This document shows positions 47,443 through 57,567 of a stretch of DNA of 64,000 nucleotides, piece after piece (the stretch's first letter is position 1; each line of letters begins with the position of its first letter). Location of the stretch: contig NZ_CP127251.1 in the NCBI RefSeq assembly GCF_030285925.1, forward strand, positions 1,426,001-1,490,000, written 5' to 3'. The DNA comes from Devosia sp. YIM 151766. Lineage in GTDB: Bacteria > Pseudomonadota > Alphaproteobacteria > Rhizobiales > Devosiaceae. A program made the position numbers and the translations under genes. Below the pieces are notes generated by a model, which saw only the letters and a program-made list of their open reading frames with translations, searched no databases and was not told the origin of the DNA.

Positions 47443-47915
47443 ACGAGACCGTCACCAGCGCTACTGAGCTCAATGCCATGAGCATTGCCGAAATCCTGGA
47501 AGCCTTGCCACACCGCTATCCCTTCCTGATGATCGACCGCATCGTCGATATCGATGGCGACGAATCCGCCATCGGCATCAAGAATGTCACCTTCAACGAG
47601 CCCATCTTTCTCGGCCACTTTCCCGGCAATCCGATCTTTCCGGGAGTGCTGATCATCGAGGGCATGGCGCAGACCGCCGGCGCCATCGTCATCAAGCACG
47701 ATTCCACCGGCGGCAAGAAGAATATCGTGCTGATGCTGGGCGTGGACAAGGCCCGCTTCCGCAAGCCCGCCGGCCCCGGCGACACCATCGAATTCCACAT
47801 CGCCAAGATCCATCGCCGCCGCAATGTCGGCCGCTACAAGGCCGAGGCCAAGGTCAAGGGCATAGTCATCGCCGAAGCCGAAATCACCGCAATGATCGTT
47901 GGTGCCGATTCGTGA
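47439..47915 (+). CDS. fabZ: 3-hydroxyacyl-[acyl-carrier-protein] dehydratase FabZ
   Basis: FabZ removes water from 3-hydroxyacyl-ACP, competing with LpxA for the same pool. The 158-residue protein has [20 protein letters not shown], the catalytic [20 protein letters not shown] (His and Glu), and [14 protein letters not shown]. Its ends overlap both lpxD and lpxA by four bases, fixing the operon. Confidence 0.97.
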   Translation: MNETVTSATELNAMSIAEILEALPHRYPFLMIDRIVDIDGDESAIGIKNVTFNEPIFLGHFPGNPIFPGVLIIEGMAQTAGAIVIKHDSTGGKKNIVLMLGVDKARFRKPAGPGDTIEFHIAKIHRRRNVGRYKAEAKVKGIVIAEAEITAMIVGADS

Positions 47916-48721
47916 CCGCAGCACGCGTCCATCCGAGCGCGATCGTCGCGGACGGGGCAATATTGGGGGCAGGGGTCCGCATCGGGCCCTATTGCATAAT
48001 CGGCCCGAATGTCGTGCTGGGCGACAATGTCGAACTGGTTTCGCATGCCGTCGTCGAGGGCCGCACCACGATTGGCGCCGGCACTCGCATCTTTCCCTTT
48101 GCCTCTGTCGGCCATCAGCCGCAGGACCTGAAATTCCACGGTGAGGATTCGCGGCTCGAAATCGGCGAGCGCTGCACCATCCGCGAATCGGTGACCATCA
48201 ATCCCGGCACCGAAGGCGGCGGCATGCTGACCCGGATCGGCAATGATTGCCTGATCATGGCCAATGCCCATGTCGCTCACGACGCGATCCTGGGCAACAA
48301 TGTCATCATGGCCAATTATGTCGGCATTGCCGGTCATGTGCATGTCGGCGACAATGTCATCTTTGGCGGCACCTGCGTCGTCCACCAATTCACCCGCATC
48401 GGCGCCCATGCCTTTATCGGCGCGCAATCCATGATCGATGGAGACGTGATTCCATACGGCATGGCGGTCGGCAATCGCGCCGTGCTCACCGGCCTCAACC
48501 TGGTCGGCCTCAAGCGCAGCAAATTCCAGCGCGAAGCCATTTATCAATTGCGCGCCGCCTATCGCCAGATTTTCGTGGGAGAAGGTACGCTGGCCGAGCG
48601 GGTCGAGACGACCGCCAAATCGTTCGAAGGCGATGTGCTGGTGCAGGACGTAGTCGATTTTATCCAGACAGCGAGCGACCGGCCCATCCTGTTGCCGCGT
48701 AACGGGCACGAGAGCGAATAA
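47912..48721 (+). CDS. lpxA: UDP-N-acetylglucosamine acyltransferase
   Basis: LpxA starts lipid A synthesis by acylating UDP-GlcNAc. The 269-residue protein is a beta-helix of hexapeptide repeats ([20 protein letters not shown]), with [40 protein letters not shown] (catalytic-site His), [18 protein letters not shown] and [10 protein letters not shown]. The start is GTG at 47912, overlapping the fabZ stop as GTGA. lpxB follows at once, without the lpxI gene often found here. Confidence 0.97.
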   Translation: MTAARVHPSAIVADGAILGAGVRIGPYCIIGPNVVLGDNVELVSHAVVEGRTTIGAGTRIFPFASVGHQPQDLKFHGEDSRLEIGERCTIRESVTINPGTEGGGMLTRIGNDCLIMANAHVAHDAILGNNVIMANYVGIAGHVHVGDNVIFGGTCVVHQFTRIGAHAFIGAQSMIDGDVIPYGMAVGNRAVLTGLNLVGLKRSKFQREAIYQLRAAYRQIFVGEGTLAERVETTAKSFEGDVLVQDVVDFIQTASDRPILLPRNGHESE

Positions 48722-48737
48722 ATTGCAGGAATAGAAG

Positions 48738-49886
48738 ATGGCCGAGCCGCTGCGCCTTTTCATCCTGGCCGGCGAGCCGTCCGGAGACCGCATCGCCGCC
48801 GATCTGGTGGCGCGGCTGCGTCAGCACGTATCGCTGGAGCTTGCCGGCATCGGTGGTGATGAATTGGCGGGGCAGGGCCTGGCTTCGCTCTATCCCATGT
48901 CCGACCTCGCCGTCATGGGCGTCACCGATGTCATCCTCAATCTGCCGCGCCTGCTGTGGCGGCTGGAGCAGACCGCCAGGGCCATCCTTGCCGGCCGGCC
49001 CGACATCGTGGTGCTGGTCGATTCCCAGGATTTCGCGAGATTACTGGCCGGCCGCCTGCGCAGGCGCGGCTATAAAGGCACATTGATCCTCTATGTGGCG
49101 CCATCGGTCTGGGCCCGGAATCCTGAACGGGCCGCCAGGCTCAAGCCCGTTTTCGATGCCGTGCTGGCCGTATTGCCCTTCGAGCCCGAAGTCATGGAGC
49201 GGCTGAATGGCCCGCCGACCTATTATGTCGGCCATCCGGCCCTTGCCGATAAACTGGCTACTGCCACGGCGCCCGCAAGCGGTCCGGTGATTCTGCTGCC
49301 GGGCAGCCGGGAGGGCGAATTACGCCGCCATCTGCCGGTGCTGAAAGCCATGGCAGCCGATCTCGCTGCTTTGCCTGAAGTCTCCGGCCTCGTCATTCCG
49401 ACCTTGCCGCGGCTGCGGCCAAGGCTGGAAGCCGAACTGGCGCATTGGCCGGTCCCGGTGACGCTGCTGCACCGGCGCGCGGACCGCCAGACGCTTTATG
49501 CCCAGGCCTTGGGCGCCATCTGCGTCTCCGGCACGGTGACGCTGGAACTGGCCCTGGCCCGCGTGCCCATGCTGGTGCTCTATGCGCTCGACGGTCATCA
49601 GGCCCGCATTTTCGACCGGCTCGGCCGTCCGCCGGTCTCGCTGCCGAACATCATTCTCGGGCGCAGCGTCGTTCCCGAACTGGTTTCTGCCACGCTCTCG
49701 GTCGACAGCGCCGGGCCCGCCGCTCTGGCCCTTCTGGCCAACAGAAAAGCCCGCCAGGATCAGCTAGATGCCTTTGGCGAGCTTTCGAAGGTGATGGAGA
49801 CGGGCCTGCCGCCGCATGGAAGGCAGGACCCGGCCGAGCGGGTCCTGACCATCTGGCGGTCTCAGCGGCTGCCGATCGGCGCGTAA
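48738..49886 (+). CDS. lpxB: Lipid-A-disaccharide synthase
   Basis: LpxB joins the two sugars of lipid A. The 382-residue protein opens with [20 protein letters not shown], has [49 protein letters not shown] and [16 protein letters not shown], then [20 protein letters not shown]. All are typical. The last 25 bases overlap the 3' end of convergent gltA. It closes the lipid A cluster. Confidence 0.96.
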   Translation: MAEPLRLFILAGEPSGDRIAADLVARLRQHVSLELAGIGGDELAGQGLASLYPMSDLAVMGVTDVILNLPRLLWRLEQTARAILAGRPDIVVLVDSQDFARLLAGRLRRRGYKGTLILYVAPSVWARNPERAARLKPVFDAVLAVLPFEPEVMERLNGPPTYYVGHPALADKLATATAPASGPVILLPGSREGELRRHLPVLKAMAADLAALPEVSGLVIPTLPRLRPRLEAELAHWPVPVTLLHRRADRQTLYAQALGAICVSGTVTLELALARVPMLVLYALDGHQARIFDRLGRPPVSLPNIILGRSVVPELVSATLSVDSAGPAALALLANRKARQDQLDAFGELSKVMETGLPPHGRQDPAERVLTIWRSQRLPIGA

Positions 49887-51151
49887 TCGCGGGCCACGGA
49901 GCCGTTATAGAGCTGGCGCGGACGGCCGATCTTCTTCTGCGGATCGCCGATCATTTCCTTCCACTGGCTGATCCAGCCCACGGTGCGGGCCACGGCGAAC
50001 AGCACGGTGAACATCGAGGTCGGGAAACCGATCGCATCGAGGATGACGCCGGAATAGAAGTCCACATTCGGGTAGAGCTTGCGTTCGATGAAATACTCGT
50101 CCTCGAGCGCAATGCGCTCCAGCTCCTGCGCCACCTGCAAGGTCGGATTGTTCTCGACGCCCAGAATGGCCAGCACTTCCTTGGCGGTCTGCTGCATCAC
50201 CGTGGCGCGCGGATCGAAGTTCTTGTAGACGCGGTGCCCGAAGCCCATCAGGCGGAACGGATCGTTCTTGTCCTTGGCGCGCTCGATGAATTCGGGAATG
50301 CGGTCCACCGTGCCGATTTCGCGCAGCATGTTGAGCGCCGCCTCGTTGGCGCCGCCATGGGCCGGGCCCCACAGGCAGGCCACGCCTGCCGCGATGCAGG
50401 CGAAGGGATTGGCGTCGGACGAGCCGGACAGGCGCACCGTCGAGGTCGAGGCATTCTGCTCGTGGTCGGCATGCAAAGTGAAGATCAGGTCCATGGCGCG
50501 GGCGATCTTGGGATCGACCTTGTATTCCTCCGCCGGAACGGAGAAGCACATATGCAGGAAGTTCGACGCGTAATCGAGATCGTTGCGCGGATAGACGAAG
50601 GGCTGGCCGACCGAATATTTATAGGCCATGGCGGCCAGGGTCGGGATCTTGGCGATCATGCGGATCGAGGCAATCTCGCGCTGCTCGGGATCGTTGATAT
50701 CGGTCGAGTCGTGATAGAAGGCGGCCATGGCGCCGACCACGCCGGTCATGATGGCCATGGGATGCGCGTCACGGCGGAAGCCGCGATAGAAATACTGCAT
50801 CTGGTCGTGCACCATGGTGTGGCGCGTCACCAATTCCTCGAATTCGACGAATTGCTGCTTGCTCGGCAATTCGCCATAGAGCAGCAGATAGCAGACTTCG
50901 AGATAATTGGATTTTTCGGCCAATTGCTCGATGGGATAGCCGCGATAGAGAAGCTCGCCCTTGTCGCCGTCGATATAGGTGATGGCGCTGTCGCAGGCCG
51001 CCGTCGACGTGAAGCCGGGATCGTAGGTAAACAGGCCCGTCTTGGTATAGAGCGATCGGATATCCATCACATCCGGGCCCACCGAACCACTCAATATCGG
51101 GAATTCGTGGGTCTGGTCTCCGATGACGAGTTTGGCGACTTTTTCGGTCAT
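49862..51151 (-). CDS. gltA: Citrate synthase
   Basis: GltA condenses oxaloacetate and acetyl-CoA. The 429-residue protein is the Gram-negative hexameric type: a beta-rich N-terminus ([20 protein letters not shown]), then [72 protein letters not shown] (catalytic His), [14 protein letters not shown] (His) and the catalytic Asp region [12 protein letters not shown]. The promoter lies in the 180-bp gap up to gltX. The end overlaps lpxB by 25 bases. Confidence 0.97.
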   Translation of the reverse strand: MTEKVAKLVIGDQTHEFPILSGSVGPDVMDIRSLYTKTGLFTYDPGFTSTAACDSAITYIDGDKGELLYRGYPIEQLAEKSNYLEVCYLLLYGELPSKQQFVEFEELVTRHTMVHDQMQYFYRGFRRDAHPMAIMTGVVGAMAAFYHDSTDINDPEQREIASIRMIAKIPTLAAMAYKYSVGQPFVYPRNDLDYASNFLHMCFSVPAEEYKVDPKIARAMDLIFTLHADHEQNASTSTVRLSGSSDANPFACIAAGVACLWGPAHGGANEAALNMLREIGTVDRIPEFIERAKDKNDPFRLMGFGHRVYKNFDPRATVMQQTAKEVLAILGVENNPTLQVAQELERIALEDEYFIERKLYPNVDFYSGVILDAIGFPTSMFTVLFAVARTVGWISQWKEMIGDPQKKIGRPRQLYNGSVARDYAPIGSR

Positions 51152-51333
51152 TGAGCTCTCCTCGTTTGGCCTGCGCCCCAGCGCGAACGACAGATGTTTC
51201 CCGGGGGCGCGGGCCGGCGCCTGGAGGCGCCGATTTCTCGTGCAGAGGTATCAGGTCTTGCCCTTCGCAAGCAACCGATAGGTAAGTATGACTAATCCAG
51301 ATGGCTGGGCAGCGCCCGGCTCCCGCAGGCCAC

Positions 51334-52749
51334 TCAGCGGCTCGCCTGGTCACCGAGTCGGGCCATGCTCTCTTCGCGCCCGATCAGCACCATGACCTCG
51401 AAAATGCCCGGAGACACGGTGCGTCCGGTCAGGGCGGCGCGCAGCGGCTGGGCCAGCTTGCCGAGCTTGAGGCCCTGCTGCTCAGCCAGCCTACGCATGG
51501 CCGCGTCGATCTCGGGCACTGACCATTCGGCAAGCCCCCCTAACGTATCGGCAATGCCGGCCAGCACCGCACGGCTATCCTCGGTCAACAATGCCGCCGC
51601 CGCCGCGTCCGGCTGGATCGGCCGCACCGCATAAATGAACTGGGCCAGGTCGATCAGCTCCAGCACCGTCTTGGCGCGCGGCTGCAATTCGGGCAGGGCG
51701 GCGAGCACGGTGTCGGGATTGGCAATCAGGCCTTTTGCGTCGTCCTCGCGGCCCACTTCCCGGGCTGTATCGACCATCACCTTATAGAGATAGGCCGGCT
51801 CCGCCTCGCGGATGTAATGACCGTTGATATTCTCCAGCTTGACGAAATCGAAGCGTGCCGCACCCTTGTTGAGCGCTTCCAGGCCGAACCATTCCACCAT
51901 CTGCTCGGTGGAGAAAATCTCGTCATCGCCATGACTCCAGCCGAGCCGGGCGAGGTAATTGCGCAGCGCCTCGGGCAGATAGCCCATCTGCCGATAGGCC
52001 TCGACGCCCAGGGCGCCATGGCGCTTCGACAGCTTCGCCCCGTCCGGGCCGTGGATCAGCGGAATATGGGCCATGTCCGGCACGGTCCAGTCCATGGCGT
52101 TGTAGATGACGATCTGCCGGGCGGCATTGGTCAGGTGATCGTCGCCCCGGATGATGTGGGTCACGCCCATGTCATGATCGTCCACCACGACGGCATGCAT
52201 ATAGGTCGGCGTCCCGTCCGAGCGCAGGATGATGAAATCATCCAGGTTCTCGCTTTTGAACACCACGTCGCCCTGCACCTGGTCATGCACCACGATCTCG
52301 CCGGACAGCGGCGCCTTGATGCGGACTACCGGCTTCACGCCTGCCGGAGCCTCGGACGGATCGCGGTCGCGCCAATAGCCGTTATAGCGCGGCGGCTTGC
52401 CGGCGGCGCGGGCCTCCTCGCGCATCTGGCCGAGTTCTTCAGGCGAGCAATAGCAATAATAGGCATGCCCCTTGCGCACCAGTTCATGGGCGATTTCGGC
52501 ATGGCGCGCCGTGCGGGCGAATTGGCTGATCGGCTCGCCCTCCCAATCGAGACCGAGCCATTTCAGCCCCTCGATCAGCGCCGTGACGGCCGCCTCGGTC
52601 GAGCGTTCCCGGTCGGTGTCCTCGATGCGCAGCAGCATCTTGCCGCCCTTGTTCCTGGCAAAGGCCCAGTTGAACAAGGCCGTGCGAGCGCCGCCGATAT
52701 GAAGATAACCGGTAGGCGAGGGGGCGAAACGAGTGACGACCTGAGACAT
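51334..52749 (-). CDS. gltX: Glutamyl-tRNA synthetase
   Basis: GltX charges tRNA-Glu. The 471-residue protein has the class I motifs [20 protein letters not shown] (HIGH form HIGG, residue 17) and [11 protein letters not shown] (KMSKS form, near residue 243), with [20 protein letters not shown] and [19 protein letters not shown] between. Whether it also misacylates tRNA-Gln for the GatCAB route, as in many alphaproteobacteria, cannot be told from sequence. It diverges from comEC across 73 bases. Confidence 0.96.
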   Translation of the reverse strand: MSQVVTRFAPSPTGYLHIGGARTALFNWAFARNKGGKMLLRIEDTDRERSTEAAVTALIEGLKWLGLDWEGEPISQFARTARHAEIAHELVRKGHAYYCYCSPEELGQMREEARAAGKPPRYNGYWRDRDPSEAPAGVKPVVRIKAPLSGEIVVHDQVQGDVVFKSENLDDFIILRSDGTPTYMHAVVVDDHDMGVTHIIRGDDHLTNAARQIVIYNAMDWTVPDMAHIPLIHGPDGAKLSKRHGALGVEAYRQMGYLPEALRNYLARLGWSHGDDEIFSTEQMVEWFGLEALNKGAARFDFVKLENINGHYIREAEPAYLYKVMVDTAREVGREDDAKGLIANPDTVLAALPELQPRAKTVLELIDLAQFIYAVRPIQPDAAAAALLTEDSRAVLAGIADTLGGLAEWSVPEIDAAMRRLAEQQGLKLGKLAQPLRAALTGRTVSPGIFEVMVLIGREESMARLGDQASR

Positions 52750-52822
52750 GGCGACCGAGATATTTTGAGGAATTGCGGGCCGTGTGTAGCATAGGCGGGC
52801 TTGAGCGCAAGGGTGGGGGCGC

Positions 52823-54958
52823 GTGGTGGCTGGCCAGCAGGCTTGGGGGATGGGGCCGGATCAATCGGCGCGGCGGCATTGGCCGCCGCTGGCCGGCGGC
52901 GCCAATCCGCTGCTGCGGATGGCGGTCAGCTTCACCGACGCCTTTGCCGGCGCAGCCGCATATCGCCGCTTGTTCGTGCTCTTGCCGTTCAGCATGATTG
53001 CCGGCCTCATTGTCTATGCCATATTGGCCGACGAGCCGGGATGGCTGGCGCTGGCCGCCGGCGGGGTTCTGGGGTGTGCGCTCCTGGCCGGGGCCGCATA
53101 TTTCAAATCCCTTGCCGCCATGCGCCTCGCCGTCCAATTCGCGGCGTTCTGGCTGGGCTTTTGCCTGCTGCCCGCCCATGCATTGCTGTTCGGCACGCAA
53201 ATGCTCGCCTTTCCCGCCTATGGCACTTTCGAGGCGCAGGTGGATGCGGTTCTCTCGGCCGATGACAGCCGGCAGCGGATCCTGGTATCGCAATTGACGC
53301 CGCAGGACGGCGCGCGCCCGGTCGATATCAGACGCGCCCGGCTGTCGCTGCCTTCGGAACCTGAATTGCGGCCCGGCGATCACCTGCGGGCCGCGCTCCG
53401 TCTGGCGCCGGTGCCGGGTCCGGTCCTGCCCGGCTCGCATGATGGCCAGTTCCATTCCTATTTCATCGGCGTCGGCGCCTATGGCTCGGCGACCGGGGCG
53501 GTCGAGCGTATCCGCCTCGGCAATGACGCCGATTTCGCCCGGCAGGTTCAGGGCCTGCGCAGCTATATCGCCGGCCGCATCGATCTGGCGCTCGATGGTC
53601 CCAGCGCCGCCATCGGCAAGTCCATGGTGATGGGCGATCAGAGCGATATTGACGACGACACCCGCGACGTCATGGCCGCCTCGGGGCTCGCCCATATCTA
53701 TTCGATCTCGGGGCTGCACCTCTCCATCGTCGCCGGCGGCATCTATTGGCTGGTGCGGCTGCTGCTGGCCTTCATCCCGGCGCTGGTGGCCTGGCCGGTC
53801 AAGCAGATCGCCGCCATGGTGGGTATCGTCGCGGCTTTCCTCTATTTGCTGCTGGCCGGCGGCGTGGACAACGTTCCGGCCTTCCGTTCCACTCTGATGC
53901 TGGCGCTGGTCTTCGGCGCCGTGCTGGCGGGGCGGCGGGCGCTGACCATGCGCAATGTGGCCATCGCCGCCATCCTCATCATCCTGATCGATCCGGCGAG
54001 CGTCTTCCGCCCCAGCTTCCAGCTCTCCTTTGCCGCTGTCGTGGCGCTGATCGGCGTTTACGAGACGCCCCGGAAGCGCGACGGCGCGAAGACGAAACTG
54101 GAACGGCTGGGGCATCTGGTGGCGGCCACGGCCTGGACGAGTTTCATCGCCGGCCTCGCTACGCTCTTGTTCTCCGCCTATCATTTCCAGCAAACCGCGC
54201 CATTGAGCGTATTGGGCAATGTCATGGCCTTGCCCTTTGTCGGGCTGATCATGTGGGCCGGCGTCGCCGCCATGCTGGTCATGCCCCTGGGACTGGACGG
54301 CCTGTGCTTTCAGCTCATGGGCTGGGGCATCGATGGCATGCTGCTGATTGCGGAACTGGTGGCCGGCTGGAGCGAGGGATTGACCGGTAACCCCTTGCTT
54401 GCCGATTGGACCCTGGTTGCGGGCCTCGCGGCGCTGGCCTGGTTCGCTTTCCTGACAACCCGATGGCGCTTGTTGGCTCCGGTGCTGCTGGTGCCCGCAA
54501 TCCTCGCCTTCGGCCTCGAACCCCGCCCGGACGTGCTCATTGCCGATACGACGCAGGCGGTCGCTATCCGCGATGGCGACGGCATGGGCCTGGCCAGCGG
54601 CCGAACCGGCAGTTTCGCCGTCAATGTCTGGAGCCGCCATTACCAGACCGAGATCGCCCGCACGCATTCCGGCGCTGTCTGCGACGGCATCGGCTGCATC
54701 GTCCAGACGCCGGATTATTCCATCGCCATCGTCCGCAACGCCGCAGCTTTCGCCGAGGATTGCGGACGTCACGATCTGCTGATTGCCCGAATTCGTCCGC
54801 CGAATTCATGTGCGGCCGGCAATGGGCTGATCGGCCCGTCACAATTGGCGGGCGGCGGCGTGCACTGGCTGCATTGGAATGCCAGTGCCGGACGCTTCGA
54901 TATCCGTCCGGCCATGGTCAATCTCAACCGGCCATGGCGAGTTGCGCCACGGCTTTAA
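52823..54958 (+). CDS. comEC: ComEC/Rec2-family DNA-uptake channel protein
   Basis: ComEC moves single-stranded DNA across the inner membrane in transformation. The 711-residue protein has two N-terminal helices, the DUF4131 OB-like part ([20 protein letters not shown]), then the competence domain with [40 protein letters not shown] and many helices. The C-terminal 170 residues look like a degenerate metallo-beta-lactamase region without an HxHxDH motif. GTG at 52823 is a likely start; ATG at 52850 is an alternative. The stop overlaps the convergent SMP-30 gene by three bases. Confidence 0.9.
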   Translation: MVAGQQAWGMGPDQSARRHWPPLAGGANPLLRMAVSFTDAFAGAAAYRRLFVLLPFSMIAGLIVYAILADEPGWLALAAGGVLGCALLAGAAYFKSLAAMRLAVQFAAFWLGFCLLPAHALLFGTQMLAFPAYGTFEAQVDAVLSADDSRQRILVSQLTPQDGARPVDIRRARLSLPSEPELRPGDHLRAALRLAPVPGPVLPGSHDGQFHSYFIGVGAYGSATGAVERIRLGNDADFARQVQGLRSYIAGRIDLALDGPSAAIGKSMVMGDQSDIDDDTRDVMAASGLAHIYSISGLHLSIVAGGIYWLVRLLLAFIPALVAWPVKQIAAMVGIVAAFLYLLLAGGVDNVPAFRSTLMLALVFGAVLAGRRALTMRNVAIAAILIILIDPASVFRPSFQLSFAAVVALIGVYETPRKRDGAKTKLERLGHLVAATAWTSFIAGLATLLFSAYHFQQTAPLSVLGNVMALPFVGLIMWAGVAAMLVMPLGLDGLCFQLMGWGIDGMLLIAELVAGWSEGLTGNPLLADWTLVAGLAALAWFAFLTTRWRLLAPVLLVPAILAFGLEPRPDVLIADTTQAVAIRDGDGMGLASGRTGSFAVNVWSRHYQTEIARTHSGAVCDGIGCIVQTPDYSIAIVRNAAAFAEDCGRHDLLIARIRPPNSCAAGNGLIGPSQLAGGGVHWLHWNASAGRFDIRPAMVNLNRPWRVAPRL

Positions 54959-55830
54959 AGCTCTATCCGGGCTTCCGGCTGGCCCGGCACATCCAGGTCG
55001 ATATGGAAGACGCCGCCCGCGACCTTCTCGGCGGCAAGCTGCTCGGGCGACAAGGTCTTGCTGGCACTGGTGATGAAGAGGCGCTTGAGGTCCTTGCCGC
55101 CAAAGGCCGGGCAGGTGACCTGGCTGACCGGCACTTCGACGATGCGGTCGATCCGGCCATCGGGCGCATAACGGATGACGCATGAGCCGCCCCAGCGCGC
55201 ATTCCACAGGAAGCCTTCGCTGTCCACCACGGCCCCGTCGGGATAGCCGCGATGGCTCGATACGTCGGCGAATAGCGACCATTCACCCCTGGGCAGCCCG
55301 GTTTCCGGGTCGGTTCCGCATTTGAGGATTTTCTGGGTCGGCGTATCGGTCCAATAGGCGATGCGGCCATCCGGCGAGAAGCAGGTCGCGTTGGGAATGG
55401 CGGCGTCCGACCTGATCCGCGTCAAGGCTCCGGCGCGATAGTGATAGACCGCGCCATTGCTCGGCCCCTCTTCCTTGACCATGGTGCCGATCCAGAACGC
55501 CCCGGAGGGATGCACGCGGCTGTCATTGGTGCGATTGGCCGGAATATCGCGCTCGATATCCACCAGGTGCTGCATCTCGCCGCTGATGAGGTTGAAGCGC
55601 TTGAGCCCGGTCTCCGCCGCCAGCGCCAGATTGTCGTTGTCGATGATGGCGGCGGCCGCCACGATCTCGTCGAAATGCCATTGCCCGGCCGCCACGCCAT
55701 CGGCACTGGCGGCGAATAGCGTCTGATTGTTGATGTCGAACCAGAACAATTGCTGGCGTCCATCGTGCCAGAACGGGCCTTCGCCCAAGGCACATCGGCT
55801 ATCGATCAGCAGCTTGGCTTCATCGCTCAT
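54955..55830 (-). CDS. SMP-30/gluconolactonase-family sugar lactonase
   Basis: The 291-residue protein is a six-bladed propeller lactonase that would open sugar 1,4- or 1,5-lactones to aldonic acids. Metal ligands are visible: Glu in LGEGPFWHDG (residue about 17), Asn in PANRTNDSRVHPSGAFWIGT, and Asn/Asp in ATCFSPDGRIAYWTDT and SHRGYPDGAVVDSEGFLWNA. The start overlaps the stop of the aldolase gene by ATGA. In this operon it probably supplies galactonate-like acids to the next enzymes; the substrate is inferred. Confidence 0.88.
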   Translation of the reverse strand: MSDEAKLLIDSRCALGEGPFWHDGRQQLFWFDINNQTLFAASADGVAAGQWHFDEIVAAAAIIDNDNLALAAETGLKRFNLISGEMQHLVDIERDIPANRTNDSRVHPSGAFWIGTMVKEEGPSNGAVYHYRAGALTRIRSDAAIPNATCFSPDGRIAYWTDTPTQKILKCGTDPETGLPRGEWSLFADVSSHRGYPDGAVVDSEGFLWNARWGGSCVIRYAPDGRIDRIVEVPVSQVTCPAFGGKDLKRLFITSASKTLSPEQLAAEKVAGGVFHIDLDVPGQPEARIEL

Positions 55831-56438
55831 GTCTGCGCTCCCTTGTCATAGGCAGCCACCGCCAGGGCGGCCCGCTCGGCAGTTTCGGACACGCTCATGC
55901 CCGGCTTGAAAATATAGGTGCCCAGGCCGAATCCGGTGCAGCCAGCGGCGAAGAATTCGTGGAAATTATCCGGATTGGCGCCGCCCACGGCATAGAGGGG
56001 CAGGGCAGGCGGCAGCACCGCCTTCATGGCCCTGATGCCCTTGGCGCCCAGCACTTCGGCCGGGAAGAATTTCAATCCGGTGGCTCCGGCGCGAATGGCG
56101 GCGAATGCTTCGCTGGGCGAGAAGACGCCCGGATAGGATTTGAGCCCGAGCCGCACGGTTTCCTCGATCACCGCCACATTGGTGTCCGGCGACACGATGA
56201 AGGTGCCGCCCGCGCCCGCCACTGCCCGTACATCTTCCGGCGACAGCACCGTGCCGGCGCCGATTTCGGCGCGGTCCGACAGGGTCCCGGCGGCGCGGGC
56301 AATGCTCTCCACCGCATTGGGCGAATTGAGCGGGACTTCGATCAGCGTGATGCCGGCTTCCACCAGTGCCGAGCAGACCGGCACGGCCTCCTCATTGGTG
56401 AGGCCGCGCAGAATGGCGATGATGTGGCGATGTGTCAT
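55827..56438 (-). CDS. dgoA: 2-dehydro-3-deoxy-6-phosphogalactonate aldolase (DgoA type)
   Basis: The aldolase splits the 6-phosphate of 2-keto-3-deoxygalactonate into pyruvate and glyceraldehyde-3-phosphate. The 203-residue protein has IIAILRGLTNEEAVPVCSAL, GITLIEVPLNSPNAVESI (catalytic Glu), IGAGTVLSPEDVRAV, FIVSPDTNVAVIEE and the Schiff-base lysine in GATGLKFFPAEVLGAKGIRA, which has DgoA-like FPAE. I chose the ATG at 56438 with AAGGAA upstream. It sits between the kinase and lactonase genes. Confidence 0.88.
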   Translation of the reverse strand: MTHRHIIAILRGLTNEEAVPVCSALVEAGITLIEVPLNSPNAVESIARAAGTLSDRAEIGAGTVLSPEDVRAVAGAGGTFIVSPDTNVAVIEETVRLGLKSYPGVFSPSEAFAAIRAGATGLKFFPAEVLGAKGIRAMKAVLPPALPLYAVGGANPDNFHEFFAAGCTGFGLGTYIFKPGMSVSETAERAALAVAAYDKGAQT

Positions 56439-56451
56439 GCTTGGCATTTCC

Positions 56452-57369
56452 TTACGCAAGATGCTGGCGCGCGGCCTTGAGACCGGCCAGCACGATCTCG
56501 GTGGCATCCACCGGATGCCCGCTGGCGCCGGACATGTCCAGCACCTGCCAATAGAGCGCGCAGAGCGCCGGCGAGCCGATCAGCGGCACCGATGCGGCGC
56601 CGATCTGCTTCCGTTTGGCGGCGATCTCGGTGCCGATGAGCAGCCCCGACAGGTAACCGGCGCTCCAGTCCGGCTGACGGTCCGACAATAAGGCGGCCGC
56701 GCGGACGCCGAACAGCCGGCCCAGAAGATTGTCGGGACGGTCCAATCCATCGGCGGCGCCGGCGCGAAAGCCTTCGGCGCGATCCGGGCCATCCAGCGGT
56801 CCGGTGAGCGAATGGCGCAGCACCGAATGGGTTTTGAGCAGGTCGAACATTTCCCCGGTCATGGCGGTGGTGAAATTCTCGATACGGGTGCCGTCCAGCC
56901 GCGCCCATTTCGAATGCGTCCCGGGCATGCAGACCAGGCCGGCATAGTCCGGCGCCAAGGAAGCCAGCCCCAGAAGCTGGGTTTCCTCGCCGCGCATGAC
57001 GTCTTCGCCGCCCTGCCGCTGGCAGATGCCGGGCAGGATGGCGACGGACAATGCCGCGTTCTCCATTGCCGGGCGCACCGCATGGGCGGCCAGATCCCGC
57101 AGGTCTGCGGGGGCGTCGAGATAGGGGGCTTCCAGCCAGCCCTGCCGCGCCCCGGCCATGCCGCAAATCAGCACATCGACGGTCCCGGGGGCGGGGGAGA
57201 GTTCCGCCGCCACTTCAGTCAGCACGGCCGGAAACTCGGCCGGGGCCAGCTTGCCCATGCCCTTGTCGGAATTTGCCGAGGAAATCACCGCGCCATCGGC
57301 GCTCATGCCCCAGGCCCGCAGATTGGATGTGCCCCAGTCCACCGCTATCCAAGTCGCAAATTCAGCCAA
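56452..57369 (-). CDS. dgoK: 2-dehydro-3-deoxygalactonokinase (DgoK type)
   Basis: DgoK phosphorylates 2-keto-3-deoxygalactonate. The 305-residue protein opens WIAVDWGTSNLRAWGMSADG, has DVLICGMAGARQGWLEAPYL, VLRGEE-like DVMRGEETQLLGLASL, VCMPGTHSKWARLDGTRIEN, FTTAMTGEMFDLLKTHSVLR and a C-terminal LIGTEI stretch. These are family landmarks. The start is TTG at 57369; an in-frame stop lies four codons upstream, so no longer start exists. It is first in the minus-strand dgoK-dgoA-lactonase operon. Confidence 0.88.
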   Translation of the reverse strand: MAEFATWIAVDWGTSNLRAWGMSADGAVISSANSDKGMGKLAPAEFPAVLTEVAAELSPAPGTVDVLICGMAGARQGWLEAPYLDAPADLRDLAAHAVRPAMENAALSVAILPGICQRQGGEDVMRGEETQLLGLASLAPDYAGLVCMPGTHSKWARLDGTRIENFTTAMTGEMFDLLKTHSVLRHSLTGPLDGPDRAEGFRAGAADGLDRPDNLLGRLFGVRAAALLSDRQPDWSAGYLSGLLIGTEIAAKRKQIGAASVPLIGSPALCALYWQVLDMSGASGHPVDATEIVLAGLKAARQHLA

Positions 57370-57567
57370 ACCACATCCTCATTGCTTCAAGCCGCCTCGC
57401 CGCAGCGGTAACATCGAACGCTCTTTGAGGCAGATTTCTACCATCGACGTACTGCTTTTGGAATTGTATGATTTTTCCACTGAACGACATTCACACCGCG
57501 ATCTGGCGTGCTAGAACGTCTTTCAGCAAGGCCTCCGAGTCCGGGCAACGGACAAATTAGGATAGAG
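57370..57567. promoter_or_regulatory. Divergent promoter region of the sugar-acid module
   Basis: The 198 bases between dgoK and the dehydratase gene must drive both directions. An AT-rich stretch at about 57456-57480 (TTTTGGAATTGTATGATTTT) stands out and contains a weak palindrome around ATTGTATGATT, the type of site GntR or LacI regulators bind. No regulator gene lies nearby. Confidence 0.4.

Noticed and set aside
52484..54772. A 762-codon minus-strand frame antisense to comEC and running into gltX
   Set aside because: Translation is Gln/Gly/Arg-rich; its last part is a frame-shifted copy of gltX codons. No start or ribosome site fits.
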